From contig CP053449.1 of NCBI GenBank assembly GCA_013285465.1, positions 1,115,540 to 1,179,539 on the forward strand: a DNA stretch of 64,000 nucleotides, given 5' to 3'. Under the pieces are notes generated by a model. It was given only the letters and a program-made list of their open reading frames with translations. It had not been told where the DNA came from and made no database searches. How positions within the stretch are numbered: position 1 is the first letter of the stretch; each line of letters opens with the position of its first letter. The translations under genes and the position numbers were made by a program. This document shows, piece after piece, positions 1 to 7,756 of the stretch. Source of the DNA: Pseudomonadota bacterium. GTDB taxonomy: Bacteria; Pseudomonadota; Alphaproteobacteria; Micavibrionales; CSBR16-224.

Positions 1-2152
1 CTTCGGGGCGCAGTGCTACAGGTTTTTTCTTCTCCGGCAATGTAAACCAGCGGCTGAAAACCAGATCAAGCTCATCGGGATTGACGGGTTTGGTCACATA
101 ATCATCCATACCGGAATCAAGGCATCTTTCACGGGCACCGACCATGGCATCCGCCGTCATGGCAATGATCGGCATGCGCGGCTTACCGGAGGATTTTTCA
201 AGGTCACGAATTGATTTTGTCAGTTCAAAGCCGCTCATTTCCGGCATGTGGCAATCCGTGATGATCAGGTCATAATCTTTCTTTTTATATGCTTTCAATG
301 CTTCGGCACCGTTATTTACAATGTCGAAATCCCGGATATGCTTCCGTGTGAACAGCTTTTTCATCAGGGACTGGTTCAGCAGATGATCTTCTGCCAACAG
401 CAGGGAAATTTCCCGCAGGTTTTTACGCTCTCCCTCCGGCAGGAAATCTGTTTCTTCGCGGTGGAATGCCTGTTTTTTCAAGACGGGGCGGATCTCCGAG
501 GTTTTAAACGGAATATGCAGCGTGAAGACCGAGCCGTGGTCAACGACGCTTTCGACATTAATGCGGCCATCCATGGCCTCGACAAGTTGTTTGGTGATAC
601 TGAGCCCCAGCCCCGTGCCGCCGAAGCGCCGTGTGGTTGAACTATCGGCCTGCGAGAATTTCTCGAAAATAAGCTCAAGCTTATCTTCGGGAATGCCGAT
701 ACCTGTATCGGCGACGCTGATTTTGAGCTCGACCTCATCCCCGTCTTCATCCTGTTCCTGACAATCAATCGTCAGGGAAACGGAGCCTTCATCTGTGAAT
801 TTTACGGCATTACTAATCAGATTCATGATCACGCGGCCGGTGCGGACAGGGTCACCCATCAGGTAAGGCATCTGCGGCTTGTTATAGGTGCAGGAAAGGC
901 TGATACCTTTTGCACTGCTGGGAATCATCATATTTTCAACAATATTGTTGATGACTTCCTGCAGGGAGAAGGAGACTGATTCCAGTTTCAATTCACCGGC
1001 TTCAATTTTGGAGAGATCAAGCAGATCGTTCAAAATCTCGAGCAAATTATCGGCTGAACGGTAAACGACGCCGACCATCTCCTTATTTTCTCCGGATAGA
1101 TTGTCATCTTCGTATAAAAGATGGGTCATGCCCAGAATACTGTTCATCGGGGTGCGCAGTTCATGCGAAACATTGGCCAGAAATTCCGATTTGGCGGCAT
1201 TGGCAAGTTCGGCCAGATCCTTGGCTTCCTGCAATTCGACGGCAGCCTGCCTTTGTTTCCGATCGACAGCATCGAGAATGACGGCAACCCACCAAACCAA
1301 AGCCGTGAACAGAATGACAATCACCAGAACGAAGGAGGCGAAAGCGGCTATTTCTCCTATGGTGCCTTGTTGCAGAGCCAGACGGAACAGCCATCCCCCC
1401 AGTACCGGAATGACAACCACCAGCGGTAAAAGACGGCGCGTTATGACGCCGCCGGGGCCGGTGCTGCTGAAAACCTGCATGAGCCCATGCGTGGGGCGTG
1501 CAAAAAATATGGCGGTATTGAGCAGTAAAAAACAAAAGGCTGTGTTCAAAGCCATGGGAATGAATGCATCAACGCCCGTCAGATCGACGGAGTTATACAG
1601 ATAGCCGATAAAAGTCAAAAAACCGAATTGGAATCCCAGAATGGCGAAAATTTGCGCAACCCAGACACGGCCGATCCGCCAGTCGAGAAAGAAAAGCGCC
1701 AATCCGGATAAAATGAAAGCAGCAGCAGTATTCGGTGCCATGCGGTTGGCATAGCCGAGAGCCAGTGCCTCTTTATCCAGTTTTTCACGGAACAGCATTT
1801 GGTCGAAACCCGTATCCGTGCCGGTAAACTGGTTCAGGAAATAAGTCACGGCAATTAGAAGAGCGCCACCGGCACAGAGTTTTCCGGCGATGAGCAGCCT
1901 GCGGCTCTCTTTGACGGTATGCAACCACAGGGAGACAACGGATAGTAAAAAGGCGAGGGCGGTTCCGCCGGGATTCATTGCCGTCATACCCGGAAAAACA
2001 CTTTTCATTGTGGCATTATCAAACTGCCAGCCAAGCAGAACGCTGAGGCTGACGGCACCGACAACTACTAAGAAACCGCGCGCCAGCAACGGCAGGATGG
2101 ACAGCAAATAGTCGTGGCGCTGTCGGTCGATATCTAAACGGTCGTTTTTCAT
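1..2152 (-). CDS. Hybrid sensor histidine kinase, membrane-bound (C-terminus outside window)
   Basis: The reading frame was translated by hand from ATG at 2152 (minus strand). It stays open to the left edge for 717 codons, so the C-terminal end is missing. The first ~270 residues form a polytopic membrane region with about eight hydrophobic helices. Next comes a HisKA domain with the H-box SHELRTP (phospho-acceptor His about residue 330), then a HATPase domain with an N-box (NLISNAVKF) and the G-boxes DTGIGIP and GTGLGLS. A receiver domain follows, with the acceptor Asp about residue 633 in ITDCHMPEMSG and a conserved Lys in TKPVNPDE. It probably senses a membrane or intramembrane signal and passes phosphate to its own receiver, then onward by a phosphorelay. 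No cognate regulator is visible in the window. The signal is unknown. Confidence 0.9.
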   Translation of the reverse strand, partial: MKNDRLDIDRQRHDYLLSILPLLARGFLVVVGAVSLSVLLGWQFDNATMKSVFPGMTAMNPGGTALAFLLSVVSLWLHTVKESRRLLIAGKLCAGGALLIAVTYFLNQFTGTDTGFDQMLFREKLDKEALALGYANRMAPNTAAAFILSGLALFFLDWRIGRVWVAQIFAILGFQFGFLTFIGYLYNSVDLTGVDAFIPMALNTAFCFLLLNTAIFFARPTHGLMQVFSSTGPGGVITRRLLPLVVVIPVLGGWLFRLALQQGTIGEIAAFASFVLVIVILFTALVWWVAVILDAVDRKQRQAAVELQEAKDLAELANAAKSEFLANVSHELRTPMNSILGMTHLLYEDDNLSGENKEMVGVVYRSADNLLEILNDLLDLSKIEAGELKLESVSFSLQEVINNIVENMMIPSSAKGISLSCTYNKPQMPYLMGDPVRTGRVIMNLISNAVKFTDEGSVSLTIDCQEQDEDGDEVELKISVADTGIGIPEDKLELIFEKFSQADSSTTRRFGGTGLGLSITKQLVEAMDGRINVESVVDHGSVFTLHIPFKTSEIRPVLKKQAFHREETDFLPEGERKNLREISLLLAEDHLLNQSLMKKLFTRKHIRDFDIVNNGAEALKAYKKKDYDLIITDCHMPEMSGFELTKSIRDLEKSSGKPRMPIIAMTADAMVGARERCLDSGMDDYVTKPVNPDELDLVFSRWFTLPEKKKPVALRPE

Positions 2153-2174
2153 GAATATCTAGAATTGAAAACAG

Positions 2175-2201
2175 TTAAAATATATCGTGCCTTACTGGCA
2201 C
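2175..2201 (-). terminator. Small hairpin between tRNA-Leu and the histidine kinase gene
   Basis: Read on the minus strand, GTGCC-AGTAA-GGCAC forms a 5-bp stem and is followed by an AT-rich run (GATATATTTT). It lies downstream of the tRNA and upstream of the kinase start. It could end tRNA transcription or sit in the kinase leader. The stem is short, so this is tentative. Confidence 0.25.
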
Positions 2202-2318
2202 TTGTAATATTAAATAATGAAACGGCGCGGAAGAAAAGTGTTTTTTTAACTCTAAAAATTTACATGTAATATCAATTCACTGTATTGGTATTCTTAATGC
2301 TGTTCTTAGGAAATGTTT

Positions 2319-2403
2319 TGGTGCGGGTGGCCGGAATCGAACCGGCACTCCAAAAGGAACGGGTGTTTGAGACCCGCGCGTCTACCTATTCCGCCACACC
2401 CGC
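2319..2403 (-). tRNA. tRNA-Leu (anticodon CAA)
   Basis: On the minus strand the 7-bp acceptor arms GCGGGTG and CACCCGC enclose a full cloverleaf. It has a D-arm, an anticodon stem CGGGT/ACCCG with loop CTCAAAC (anticodon CAA, reading UUG), the long variable arm typical of tRNA-Leu, and a T-arm with GGTTCGATTCC. The 3' CCA is encoded at 2319-2321. The length of 85 nt including CCA fits a class II tRNA. Confidence 0.95.
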
Positions 2404-2527
2404 GGCGCCGGTCATATTAACGCGTATCGGGATGAAAAGACAAGCGTAATTTTCACCCGGCGTTCCGCCTGTCGGCGATAAGAATAAAAAATTGCATTTG
2501 CGGGGCGAAAGCCTTATCTTGTCCGCC

Positions 2528-3172
2528 ATGAGTGATGATGTAATTGAAGAAAAAGAAGCGGCGGAAAAAACGGCCGCGCCCGTGAAATGCTCTCCTTTGC
2601 GCAGGCTGTATGACTGGGCAATGGGAATTGCCGGTCATCGTCATGCCGTGCCGTGGCTGGGGTTCATTTCCTTTATCGAAAGTATGATTTTTCCGATACC
2701 GCCGGATGTCATGCTGATGCCGATGTGTCTGGCGGAACGCCGCAAAGCCTTTTTCTTTGCGCTGGTCTGCACGGTGGCTTCGGTTCTGGGCGGGCTGGGC
2801 GGCTATATGCTCGGCCATTTGTTTTATGAGGGTTTCGGACAAAAAATCGTTGCCTTTTACGGTTACGAAGAACCGTTCATGAAATTTCAGGACTATTATA
2901 TTGAATGGGGTGTCTGGATCGTGCTGTTGGGCGGGCTGACGCCGTTCCCGTATAAAGTCATCACGATTGCCAGCGGTGTTGCCGGGTTGAATCTGTGGCT
3001 GTTTATGTTGGTATCGGTGATTGCGCGCGCTTCACGCTTTTTTCTGGTCGCCGCTTTGCTCTGGTTTTTCGGTGAAAAAATACGTATCTTTATAGAGAAG
3101 TATCTCGGGCTGCTGACGCTATTGTTTTTCATGTTACTGCTCGGAGGCTTTGCCGTTATCAAATATCTTTAA
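2528..3172 (+). CDS. YqaA/DedA-family (SNARE-associated type) membrane protein
   Basis: The protein has 214 residues and about four to five membrane helices. The segment FIESMIFPIPPDVMLMP is the entry motif of the DedA/YqaA family, and GLTPFPYKVITIASG matches the second re-entrant half. DedA-related proteins are linked to lipid (flippase) transport and membrane homeostasis. YqaA members are less characterised. The ATG at 2528 is preferred over a TTG at 2492 because the family begins with a short charged N-terminus, although no strong ribosome site is visible. It is followed 23 nt later by dsbB on the same strand. Confidence 0.8.
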   Translation: MSDDVIEEKEAAEKTAAPVKCSPLRRLYDWAMGIAGHRHAVPWLGFISFIESMIFPIPPDVMLMPMCLAERRKAFFFALVCTVASVLGGLGGYMLGHLFYEGFGQKIVAFYGYEEPFMKFQDYYIEWGVWIVLLGGLTPFPYKVITIASGVAGLNLWLFMLVSVIARASRFFLVAALLWFFGEKIRIFIEKYLGLLTLLFFMLLLGGFAVIKYL

Positions 3173-3195
3173 AATGAGGGAGGTTTGAAAACGCC

Positions 3196-3855
3196 ATGCA
3201 ATGTTCCGGATTACCGCAGATTGATACGCGTCTTGCCGCGATTCTGTTGATGCTGGGCAGCGCTGCAATGCTGCTGGGGGCGCTGTTTTTTCAGGAAGTG
3301 ATGAATCTGCCGCCTTGTCCGCTGTGTATCTATCAGCGTGTTCCTTATATCGTTGTGATCGGGTTGAGTGTTCCGGCCATTCTGTTGCGCGGGTGCCCGG
3401 CTTTGATCATGTTGGCGCTGTCCGCGCTGGCTTTATATATTGATGCCGGTATTGCGGGTTTCCATGTCGGCGTTGAAAAAGGCTGGTGGGAAGGTCTTGG
3501 TGAATGCAGCGGCAATTTCAACGCCAATATGACGATTGAAGAACTGCGCGCCGCCGTGCTTGATGCGCCGATTGTCCGCTGTACCGAAGTACCCTGGTCG
3601 CTGTTTGGTATTTCAATGGCGGGTTATAATATGGTCATCGCAACGGCGATGGCGATTTTTGCCACATTATCGGTTTGCGGCATGTGCTGCAAAGACACCG
3701 TGTGTATTCCTGAAGGAACGGGCAATATCGCCGACCGCCCGAAAGGCAATGCCATGTCTGCCGATATCGGCAAAATTGCGGATAAGCCGAAAAAGAAAAA
3801 AGCCAAAGCCGCGAAAAAACCTGTGAAAAAATCAGGGAAAAAAGGAAAAAAATAG
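3196..3855 (+). CDS. dsbB: Disulfide bond formation protein DsbB family
   Basis: The protein has 219 residues and four predicted membrane helices. The periplasmic redox pair CPLC (Cys41/Cys44) sits after helix 1, followed by the YQR signature. A second pair (Cys104, Cys129) lies in the loop between helices 3 and 4. DsbB reoxidises DsbA and passes electrons to quinone. Two features are unusual. A Cys cluster CGMCCKDTVC (residues 161-170) follows helix 4, and a Lys/Ala-rich tail of about 35 residues ends the protein. The tail is expected to be cytoplasmic and may contact acidic phospholipid or nucleic acid. The stop codon is 3 nt before coq7, so the two are probably co-transcribed. Confidence 0.88.
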   Translation: MQCSGLPQIDTRLAAILLMLGSAAMLLGALFFQEVMNLPPCPLCIYQRVPYIVVIGLSVPAILLRGCPALIMLALSALALYIDAGIAGFHVGVEKGWWEGLGECSGNFNANMTIEELRAAVLDAPIVRCTEVPWSLFGISMAGYNMVIATAMAIFATLSVCGMCCKDTVCIPEGTGNIADRPKGNAMSADIGKIADKPKKKKAKAAKKPVKKSGKKGKK

Positions 3856-3858
3856 CAT

Positions 3859-4437
3859 ATGGCGCGTCAATTAAACAGAAAGCTGCCCGGTGATAAGGGA
3901 GTAACCGGCAAGACGCGGGCGGAAGAGAGTATCGCCCGCATGATCCGCGTCAATCATGCCGGAGAATACGGCGCACGCCGCATTTATCAGGGGCAGTTGA
4001 AAGTACTGGGCAAAGATCCGGAACTGCGTGAAACGCTGGAACATATGGCCGCGCAGGAAGAAGAGCATCTGGCCTATTTTGAAGGTGAGATTATCAAACG
4101 CCGCGTGCGCCCGACGGCGCTGCATCCGTTATGGCATGTGGCAGGCTATGCGCTTGGCTATGCAACGGCGCGGATCGGGCCGGAGGCGGCGATGGCCTGC
4201 ACGGTTGCGGTGGAAGAGGTGATTTCGGATCATTACGGTGACCAGCTTGCGGCATTGGCGGAAACAAAAGACGAGGCGGATTTGCGCAAACATATCGCCA
4301 AATTCAAAGCCGAAGAAGAAGAACACCATGATATCGGCCTGGAACATGATGCCGAACAGGCACCGCTTTATAAACTTCTGACAGGCGCAATCAAAACAGG
4401 CTCAAAGCTGGCCATTGCTGTCGCCAAACGTATTTAG
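3859..4437 (+). CDS. coq7: Coq7, demethoxyubiquinone hydroxylase
   Basis: The 192-residue protein is a di-iron carboxylate hydroxylase of ubiquinone biosynthesis that converts demethoxyubiquinol to demethylubiquinol. Iron-binding motifs are visible: NHAGEYGA near residue 33-38, EEEHL near 74, a central Glu in AVEEVISDHY, and EEEEHHDIGLEH near the C-terminus. The central GYALGYATARIGPEAAMACTVAVE segment is the membrane-associated helix. It starts 3 nt after dsbB, pairing a quinone-dependent oxidoreductase with a quinone-synthesis enzyme. Confidence 0.95.
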   Translation: MARQLNRKLPGDKGVTGKTRAEESIARMIRVNHAGEYGARRIYQGQLKVLGKDPELRETLEHMAAQEEEHLAYFEGEIIKRRVRPTALHPLWHVAGYALGYATARIGPEAAMACTVAVEEVISDHYGDQLAALAETKDEADLRKHIAKFKAEEEEHHDIGLEHDAEQAPLYKLLTGAIKTGSKLAIAVAKRI

Positions 4438-4451
4438 AGCTGTCATCGTTT

Positions 4452-4522
4452 CATATGGGCTTCGTTGCTTCATCGCTCATGTACTGTTCGTACACATCGC
4501 TCTTCGCGTCTACCCCATATAG
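4452..4522. repeat. Palindrome-bounded intergenic repeat-like element
   Basis: Outer arms ATATGGG (4453-4459) and CCCATAT (4514-4520) are inverted repeats. Between them an 8-base direct repeat CATCGCTC occurs at 4471-4478 and 4495-4502. These copies flank a small hairpin TGTAC-TGTTC-GTACA (4480-4494). The arrangement resembles short palindromic intergenic elements. It lies between convergent coq7 and the HNH gene. No second copy was noticed in the window. Confidence 0.4.
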
Positions 4523-4591
4523 GAACGCTGTTCGCTCTCGCGTATTGATAAAGTGACCGTGAAACCGGTCGCGGTAGACATCGTTTAACCT

Positions 4592-5152
4592 TTAAGCATC
4601 CAGTTCAGAATCCCAGTACAGATAATCGCCCCAGCTTTCATGCAAAAAATTAGGCGGGAAAGCCCGCCCGTTTTCTTGCAGTTCGTAGATGCTGGGGGTG
4701 GTGGGGTTCCTAAGCGGGTGCATATGGCATTCGCGCGGCAGCTTGTCGCTTTTTCTCACATTGCAGTCATTACAGGCTGCCACGATATTTTCCCATGTCG
4801 TATCGCCGCCGCGGCTGCGGGGGATAACATGGTCAAATGTCAGCTCGTGTGTTTTGAACGTTTCGCCGCAATACTGGCATTGCCACATATCACGCAGAAA
4901 GACGTTAAAACGTGTGAAGGCAGGCTTATGATGCGGCATCACATATTCCTTCAGCGCGATCACGCTGGGAAGCCGCATTTCAAAGCTGGGCGAATGGACG
5001 CTGCGGTCATATTCGGACAGAATATGCACACGATCCATGAACACCGCTTTGACGGCTTCCTGCCATGACCATAAAGACAAAGGAAAATAGCTGAGTGGAC
5101 GGAAATCCGCATTCAGAACAAGCGTCGGGCAATTGTCAAGATGGAGTGACAT
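4592..5152 (-). CDS. HNH endonuclease family protein
   Basis: The protein has 186 residues. The C-terminal half holds an HNH fold: CQYC zinc knuckle, FDHVIPRSRGGDTTWENIV with the DH of the catalytic His and the central Asn, then CNDCN for the second zinc pair. The N-terminal ~85 residues (VLNADFRPLSYFPLSLWSW) are typical of a widespread chromosomal HNH family that is not part of restriction systems. The substrate is unknown. DNA repair or nicking is plausible from the fold only. A promoter-like TATAAT lies about 60 nt upstream of the start. Confidence 0.85.
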   Translation of the reverse strand: MSLHLDNCPTLVLNADFRPLSYFPLSLWSWQEAVKAVFMDRVHILSEYDRSVHSPSFEMRLPSVIALKEYVMPHHKPAFTRFNVFLRDMWQCQYCGETFKTHELTFDHVIPRSRGGDTTWENIVAACNDCNVRKSDKLPRECHMHPLRNPTTPSIYELQENGRAFPPNFLHESWGDYLYWDSELDA

Positions 5153-5209
5153 TCTCTCTCCCCTTTCTCCCGTTAACCGGAAAGATAAGAAGAATCCTTC
5201 CGTAGCTCT

Positions 5210-5238
5210 ATTATATCATATTTTCGGCGGGTTGAAAA
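5210..5238 (-). promoter_or_regulatory. Putative sigma-70 promoter for the HNH gene
   Basis: On the minus strand a perfect -10 TATAAT (5210-5215) is preceded at 17 bp by TTTTCA (5233-5238), a 4/6 match to the -35. The predicted start is about 50 nt upstream of the HNH start codon at 5152. Confidence 0.5.
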
Positions 5239-5253
5239 AACATTCGCCGTTTT

Positions 5254-5919
5254 TTAGCCAAGAATGCGGGCGAGGAATTCCGTCCCTTTTTTCAGACCTT
5301 TTTCATCAATGGAATGCCCCAGATGCGGGCAGGCCAGTATTTCGAGATCAAAATTCTGTGCCTTTAATGCGGCTTCCGCCATTTCCAGACTGCGGAAGGG
5401 GACAACATCATCGGCTTCGCCATGAATCAGGCAGATGGGTAGCCTGCTTAAAGGCCCTTCATCTTCATCCAGAAACAACACACCGGAATAGCCGAGAACA
5501 CCGGCATAAGGCTCATCGGCATAAAGGGCGGTATAGAGTGATGTCATTGTGCCTTGCGAAAAGCCGCAAAACGCCAAGTCCTTGTTTCTTAATTTATATT
5601 TATCCAGAACTTCCCCGATATAGCCCTCCAGCAACGGCTTTACGCGGCGCAGTTCCATCAGAATACGGGTGGGATCACGATCTCGCAGGCTGAACCATTG
5701 ATAGCCGACAGGCGCCATATCGCACGGATAGGGGGCGTCAACGGAGAGAAACAGCACATCGGGCATGTCCGGTGCCATCAGCGGTGCCAGCGCAATGAGA
5801 TCCTCGGCATTCGAGCCGAGACCATGCAGAAAAAGCGCTATTTTTTTTGGCGGATTGCCCGATTGCGGCGCGAGCGCCAGTGTACGCAGTGAAAAATCAG
5901 CTATCTGTTGAATCTGCAT
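5254..5919 (-). CDS. Phospholipase/carboxylesterase family alpha/beta hydrolase
   Basis: The 221-residue protein has the alpha/beta hydrolase elements of the carboxylesterase/thioesterase family. These are FLHGLGSNAEDL (oxyanion region), GFSQGTM with the nucleophile Ser, HGEADDVVP with the acid, and the catalytic His in PHLGHSID near the C-terminus. Expected substrates are short acyl or lysophospholipid esters, but the true substrate cannot be read from sequence. The start at 5919 is chosen because AGGGAG lies 6-8 nt upstream and the family begins near here. An upstream in-frame ATG at 5955 would add 12 atypical residues. Confidence 0.85.
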   Translation of the reverse strand: MQIQQIADFSLRTLALAPQSGNPPKKIALFLHGLGSNAEDLIALAPLMAPDMPDVLFLSVDAPYPCDMAPVGYQWFSLRDRDPTRILMELRRVKPLLEGYIGEVLDKYKLRNKDLAFCGFSQGTMTSLYTALYADEPYAGVLGYSGVLFLDEDEGPLSRLPICLIHGEADDVVPFRSLEMAEAALKAQNFDLEILACPHLGHSIDEKGLKKGTEFLARILG

Positions 5920-5990
5920 TGTTTTCTCCCTCTTTTGACCGTATATTGAGCGCAAACAGGGGCAAAATCAACCGCGAAAGGGCCGAATCA

Positions 5991-6194
5991 ATGAAAAGTT
6001 TTACAATTGTCATCGTTTTGGCGCTGATGCTGGCTGTTTTGGGTGCGCTGGGCTTTGGTTTGTGGCAAATGGCGCATGACGGCGAAGACCGCCGCAAGAA
6101 AAGCAACAAGATGATGCAGCTGCGCGTCTATTTGCAGGGGGCCATTCTGGCCTTGCTGGCATTGATGGCGGTTTTTACCGCGATGGGCGATTAG
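5991..6194 (+). CDS. Twin transmembrane helix small protein (HIG1 domain)
   Basis: The 67-residue protein has two hydrophobic helices (about 4-24 and 46-63) joined by a charged loop (AHDGEDRRKKSNKMMQLRVYLQG). This is the pattern of the HIG_1_N family, whose alphaproteobacterial members and mitochondrial relatives associate with cytochrome oxidase or respiratory supercomplexes. The ATG at 5991 is preferred to a start at 5847, which would run into the divergent hydrolase. It is divergent from the esterase gene with 71 nt between starts. Confidence 0.85.
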   Translation: MKSFTIVIVLALMLAVLGALGFGLWQMAHDGEDRRKKSNKMMQLRVYLQGAILALLALMAVFTAMGD

Positions 6195-6281
6195 CGCCAA
6201 ATATCCTCTTTATGAATAAATTGACCATGAGCGTTTATTATGTTAAAATAATGACGTATTGCCGATTTATAAAAAAAGAAG

Positions 6282-6641
6282 GTGGATTGCGCGTTGAAAC
6301 TTCAGAAACTAAAAGACGAAGCAAAAAAATTCGGCTATTCACTCGATAGCAGCGCCGGCGGACGCCATTCCAGCAAATTTGTGAATGAACAGACAGGCCA
6401 TAAGGTTCCTGTGCCGCAGCATGGCGGCGGTAAGGAAATCAAAGACGGCACGGCCAAGGCGATCTTGAAACAGATGGGCTATACACCGCCGAAGAAAGAT
6501 GCGGTCATCACCGTAAAATCCGCCGAAGAACTGGCGACGGCAAAAGCAGTCAAAAAACAAGTTATGGCGCAGCGCACATGGAAAAAACAGATGCAGCAGC
6601 ATCGCCGCGGTTTGGGCAAACATCCCGGCCCGGCTCCTTGA
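6282..6641 (+). CDS. HicA-like small basic protein
   Basis: The protein has up to 119 residues. The first ~65 residues (FGYSLDSSAGGRHSSKF, then HKVPVPQHGGGKEI and AKAILKQMGY) match the HicA/YcfA mRNA-interferase layout: a glycine-rich turn with His, a short beta strand and the terminal helix. The last ~50 residues are Lys/Gln-rich and extra to HicA. No HicB-like antitoxin follows. The next gene is a glycosyltransferase. GTG at 6282 is one possible start. TTG at 6294 is better placed relative to GAAGGTGG at 6279-6286. It may be a domesticated HicA fold rather than an active toxin. Confidence 0.6.
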   Translation: MDCALKLQKLKDEAKKFGYSLDSSAGGRHSSKFVNEQTGHKVPVPQHGGGKEIKDGTAKAILKQMGYTPPKKDAVITVKSAEELATAKAVKKQVMAQRTWKKQMQQHRRGLGKHPGPAP

Positions 6642-6731
6642 AATCAGCGTGATTCCTTTTTTACTTTATAAATAACCCGTGTTACTGTCATCTCCGTTAT
6701 TGACATCAAAAAATACGGGAGCGGTTTTGCC

Positions 6732-7721
6732 GTGAAAATTCTCTATATTACCTCCAACCGTTTGGGTGATGCCGTCCTGTCAACGGGGCTGGTGCGCCAT
6801 TTTGAGGAACATTATCCCGATGCGGAGGTGACGGTCGCTTGCGGCGGGTTGGCGGAAAGTATTTTTGCGCCTGCGCCGGTCGTGACGCGCGTTATTCCGA
6901 TGAAAAAAAGAAGCTGGTCGCGGCACTGGCTTGATTTATGGCGCGATTGCCGCACGACGCACTGGGATATGATTGTCGATATCCGCAACAGCGCGGTGTC
7001 GCGTGTGCTGCGCGGCGGTAAAAAATATATTTTCAGCGGCAAGGGGGATAACCGCTTGCATAAGGTTGAGCAAATGGCCGCCGTGATGCGGCTGGATGTT
7101 CCGCCTGCGCCAAAATTATGGTTTTCGCCGGAGCAGGTCAAAACGGCGCAGCAATATATTGCAGATGAGACCATGCCTGTTCTGGGAATCGGCCCTGCGG
7201 CAAACTGGATCGGAAAAATATGGCAGACGGAGCGTTTCGCCGAACTGGTGCGCCGTTTGACGGCAAAAGACGGTATTCTTCCCGATGCGCCTGTCGCGGT
7301 TTTCGCCGCACCGGGGGAGGAGGAGATCGCTTATAAACTGCTGGAAACTATTCCGGAGGCGCGGCGCATTGATGTCATTGCCAAGCTGGATCCGGGAACG
7401 GCGGCGGCGGTCATTTCCCGTTGCGCATTATTTGTCGGCAATGATTCCGGCCTGATGCATTGTGCGGCGGCAGCGGATGTGCCGAGCGTCGGATTATTCG
7501 GTCACGGATTTCCCGCACAATACCGCCCGTGGGGCGATCATTGCACTTATGTACGCACGCCGGAAGACCCCGCTGAATTGCTGACAGCCTCAGGCGTGGA
7601 TCACCCGTCGCTGGTAACGCATAGTCTGATGGATTCTTTAAGCGTCGATATGGTGGAAGAGGCGGTGACAAAGCATTGGCACAAGACCGCCGGTGCTGCG
7701 GACAAGAAAAAAGCAGGCTAA
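6732..7721 (+). CDS. Glycosyltransferase family 9 (heptosyltransferase-like)
   Basis: The 329-residue protein begins at GTG with MKILYITSNRLGDAVLSTGL, the nucleotide-sugar GT9 N-terminal Rossmann signature. The C-terminal domain carries LFVGNDSGLMHCAAA and SVGLFGHGFP, the donor-binding loop of ADP-heptose:LPS heptosyltransferases. It probably adds a sugar to the lipopolysaccharide core at the inner face of the inner membrane. Which sugar is added cannot be fixed. It stands alone here, away from the lipid A cluster at 12-19 kb. A terminator overlaps its stop codon. Confidence 0.88.
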   Translation: MKILYITSNRLGDAVLSTGLVRHFEEHYPDAEVTVACGGLAESIFAPAPVVTRVIPMKKRSWSRHWLDLWRDCRTTHWDMIVDIRNSAVSRVLRGGKKYIFSGKGDNRLHKVEQMAAVMRLDVPPAPKLWFSPEQVKTAQQYIADETMPVLGIGPAANWIGKIWQTERFAELVRRLTAKDGILPDAPVAVFAAPGEEEIAYKLLETIPEARRIDVIAKLDPGTAAAVISRCALFVGNDSGLMHCAAAADVPSVGLFGHGFPAQYRPWGDHCTYVRTPEDPAELLTASGVDHPSLVTHSLMDSLSVDMVEEAVTKHWHKTAGAADKKKAG

Positions 7722-7738
7722 ACAGCCTGCTTTTTCTT
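7708..7738 (+). terminator. Intrinsic terminator after the GT9 gene
   Basis: The perfect hairpin AAAGCAGGCT-AAA-CAGCCTGCTTT is followed by TTCTT, and A-rich sequence precedes it. It can act in both directions, for the GT9 gene (+) and the convergent lipoprotein gene (-). Confidence 0.85.
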
Positions 7739-7756
7739 AGGCGACGCAAATCAGCG

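Noticed and set aside
6699-6722. TTGACA at 6699-6704 as a promoter of the GT9 gene
   Set aside because: There is no room for a -10 box and leader before the GTG at 6732.
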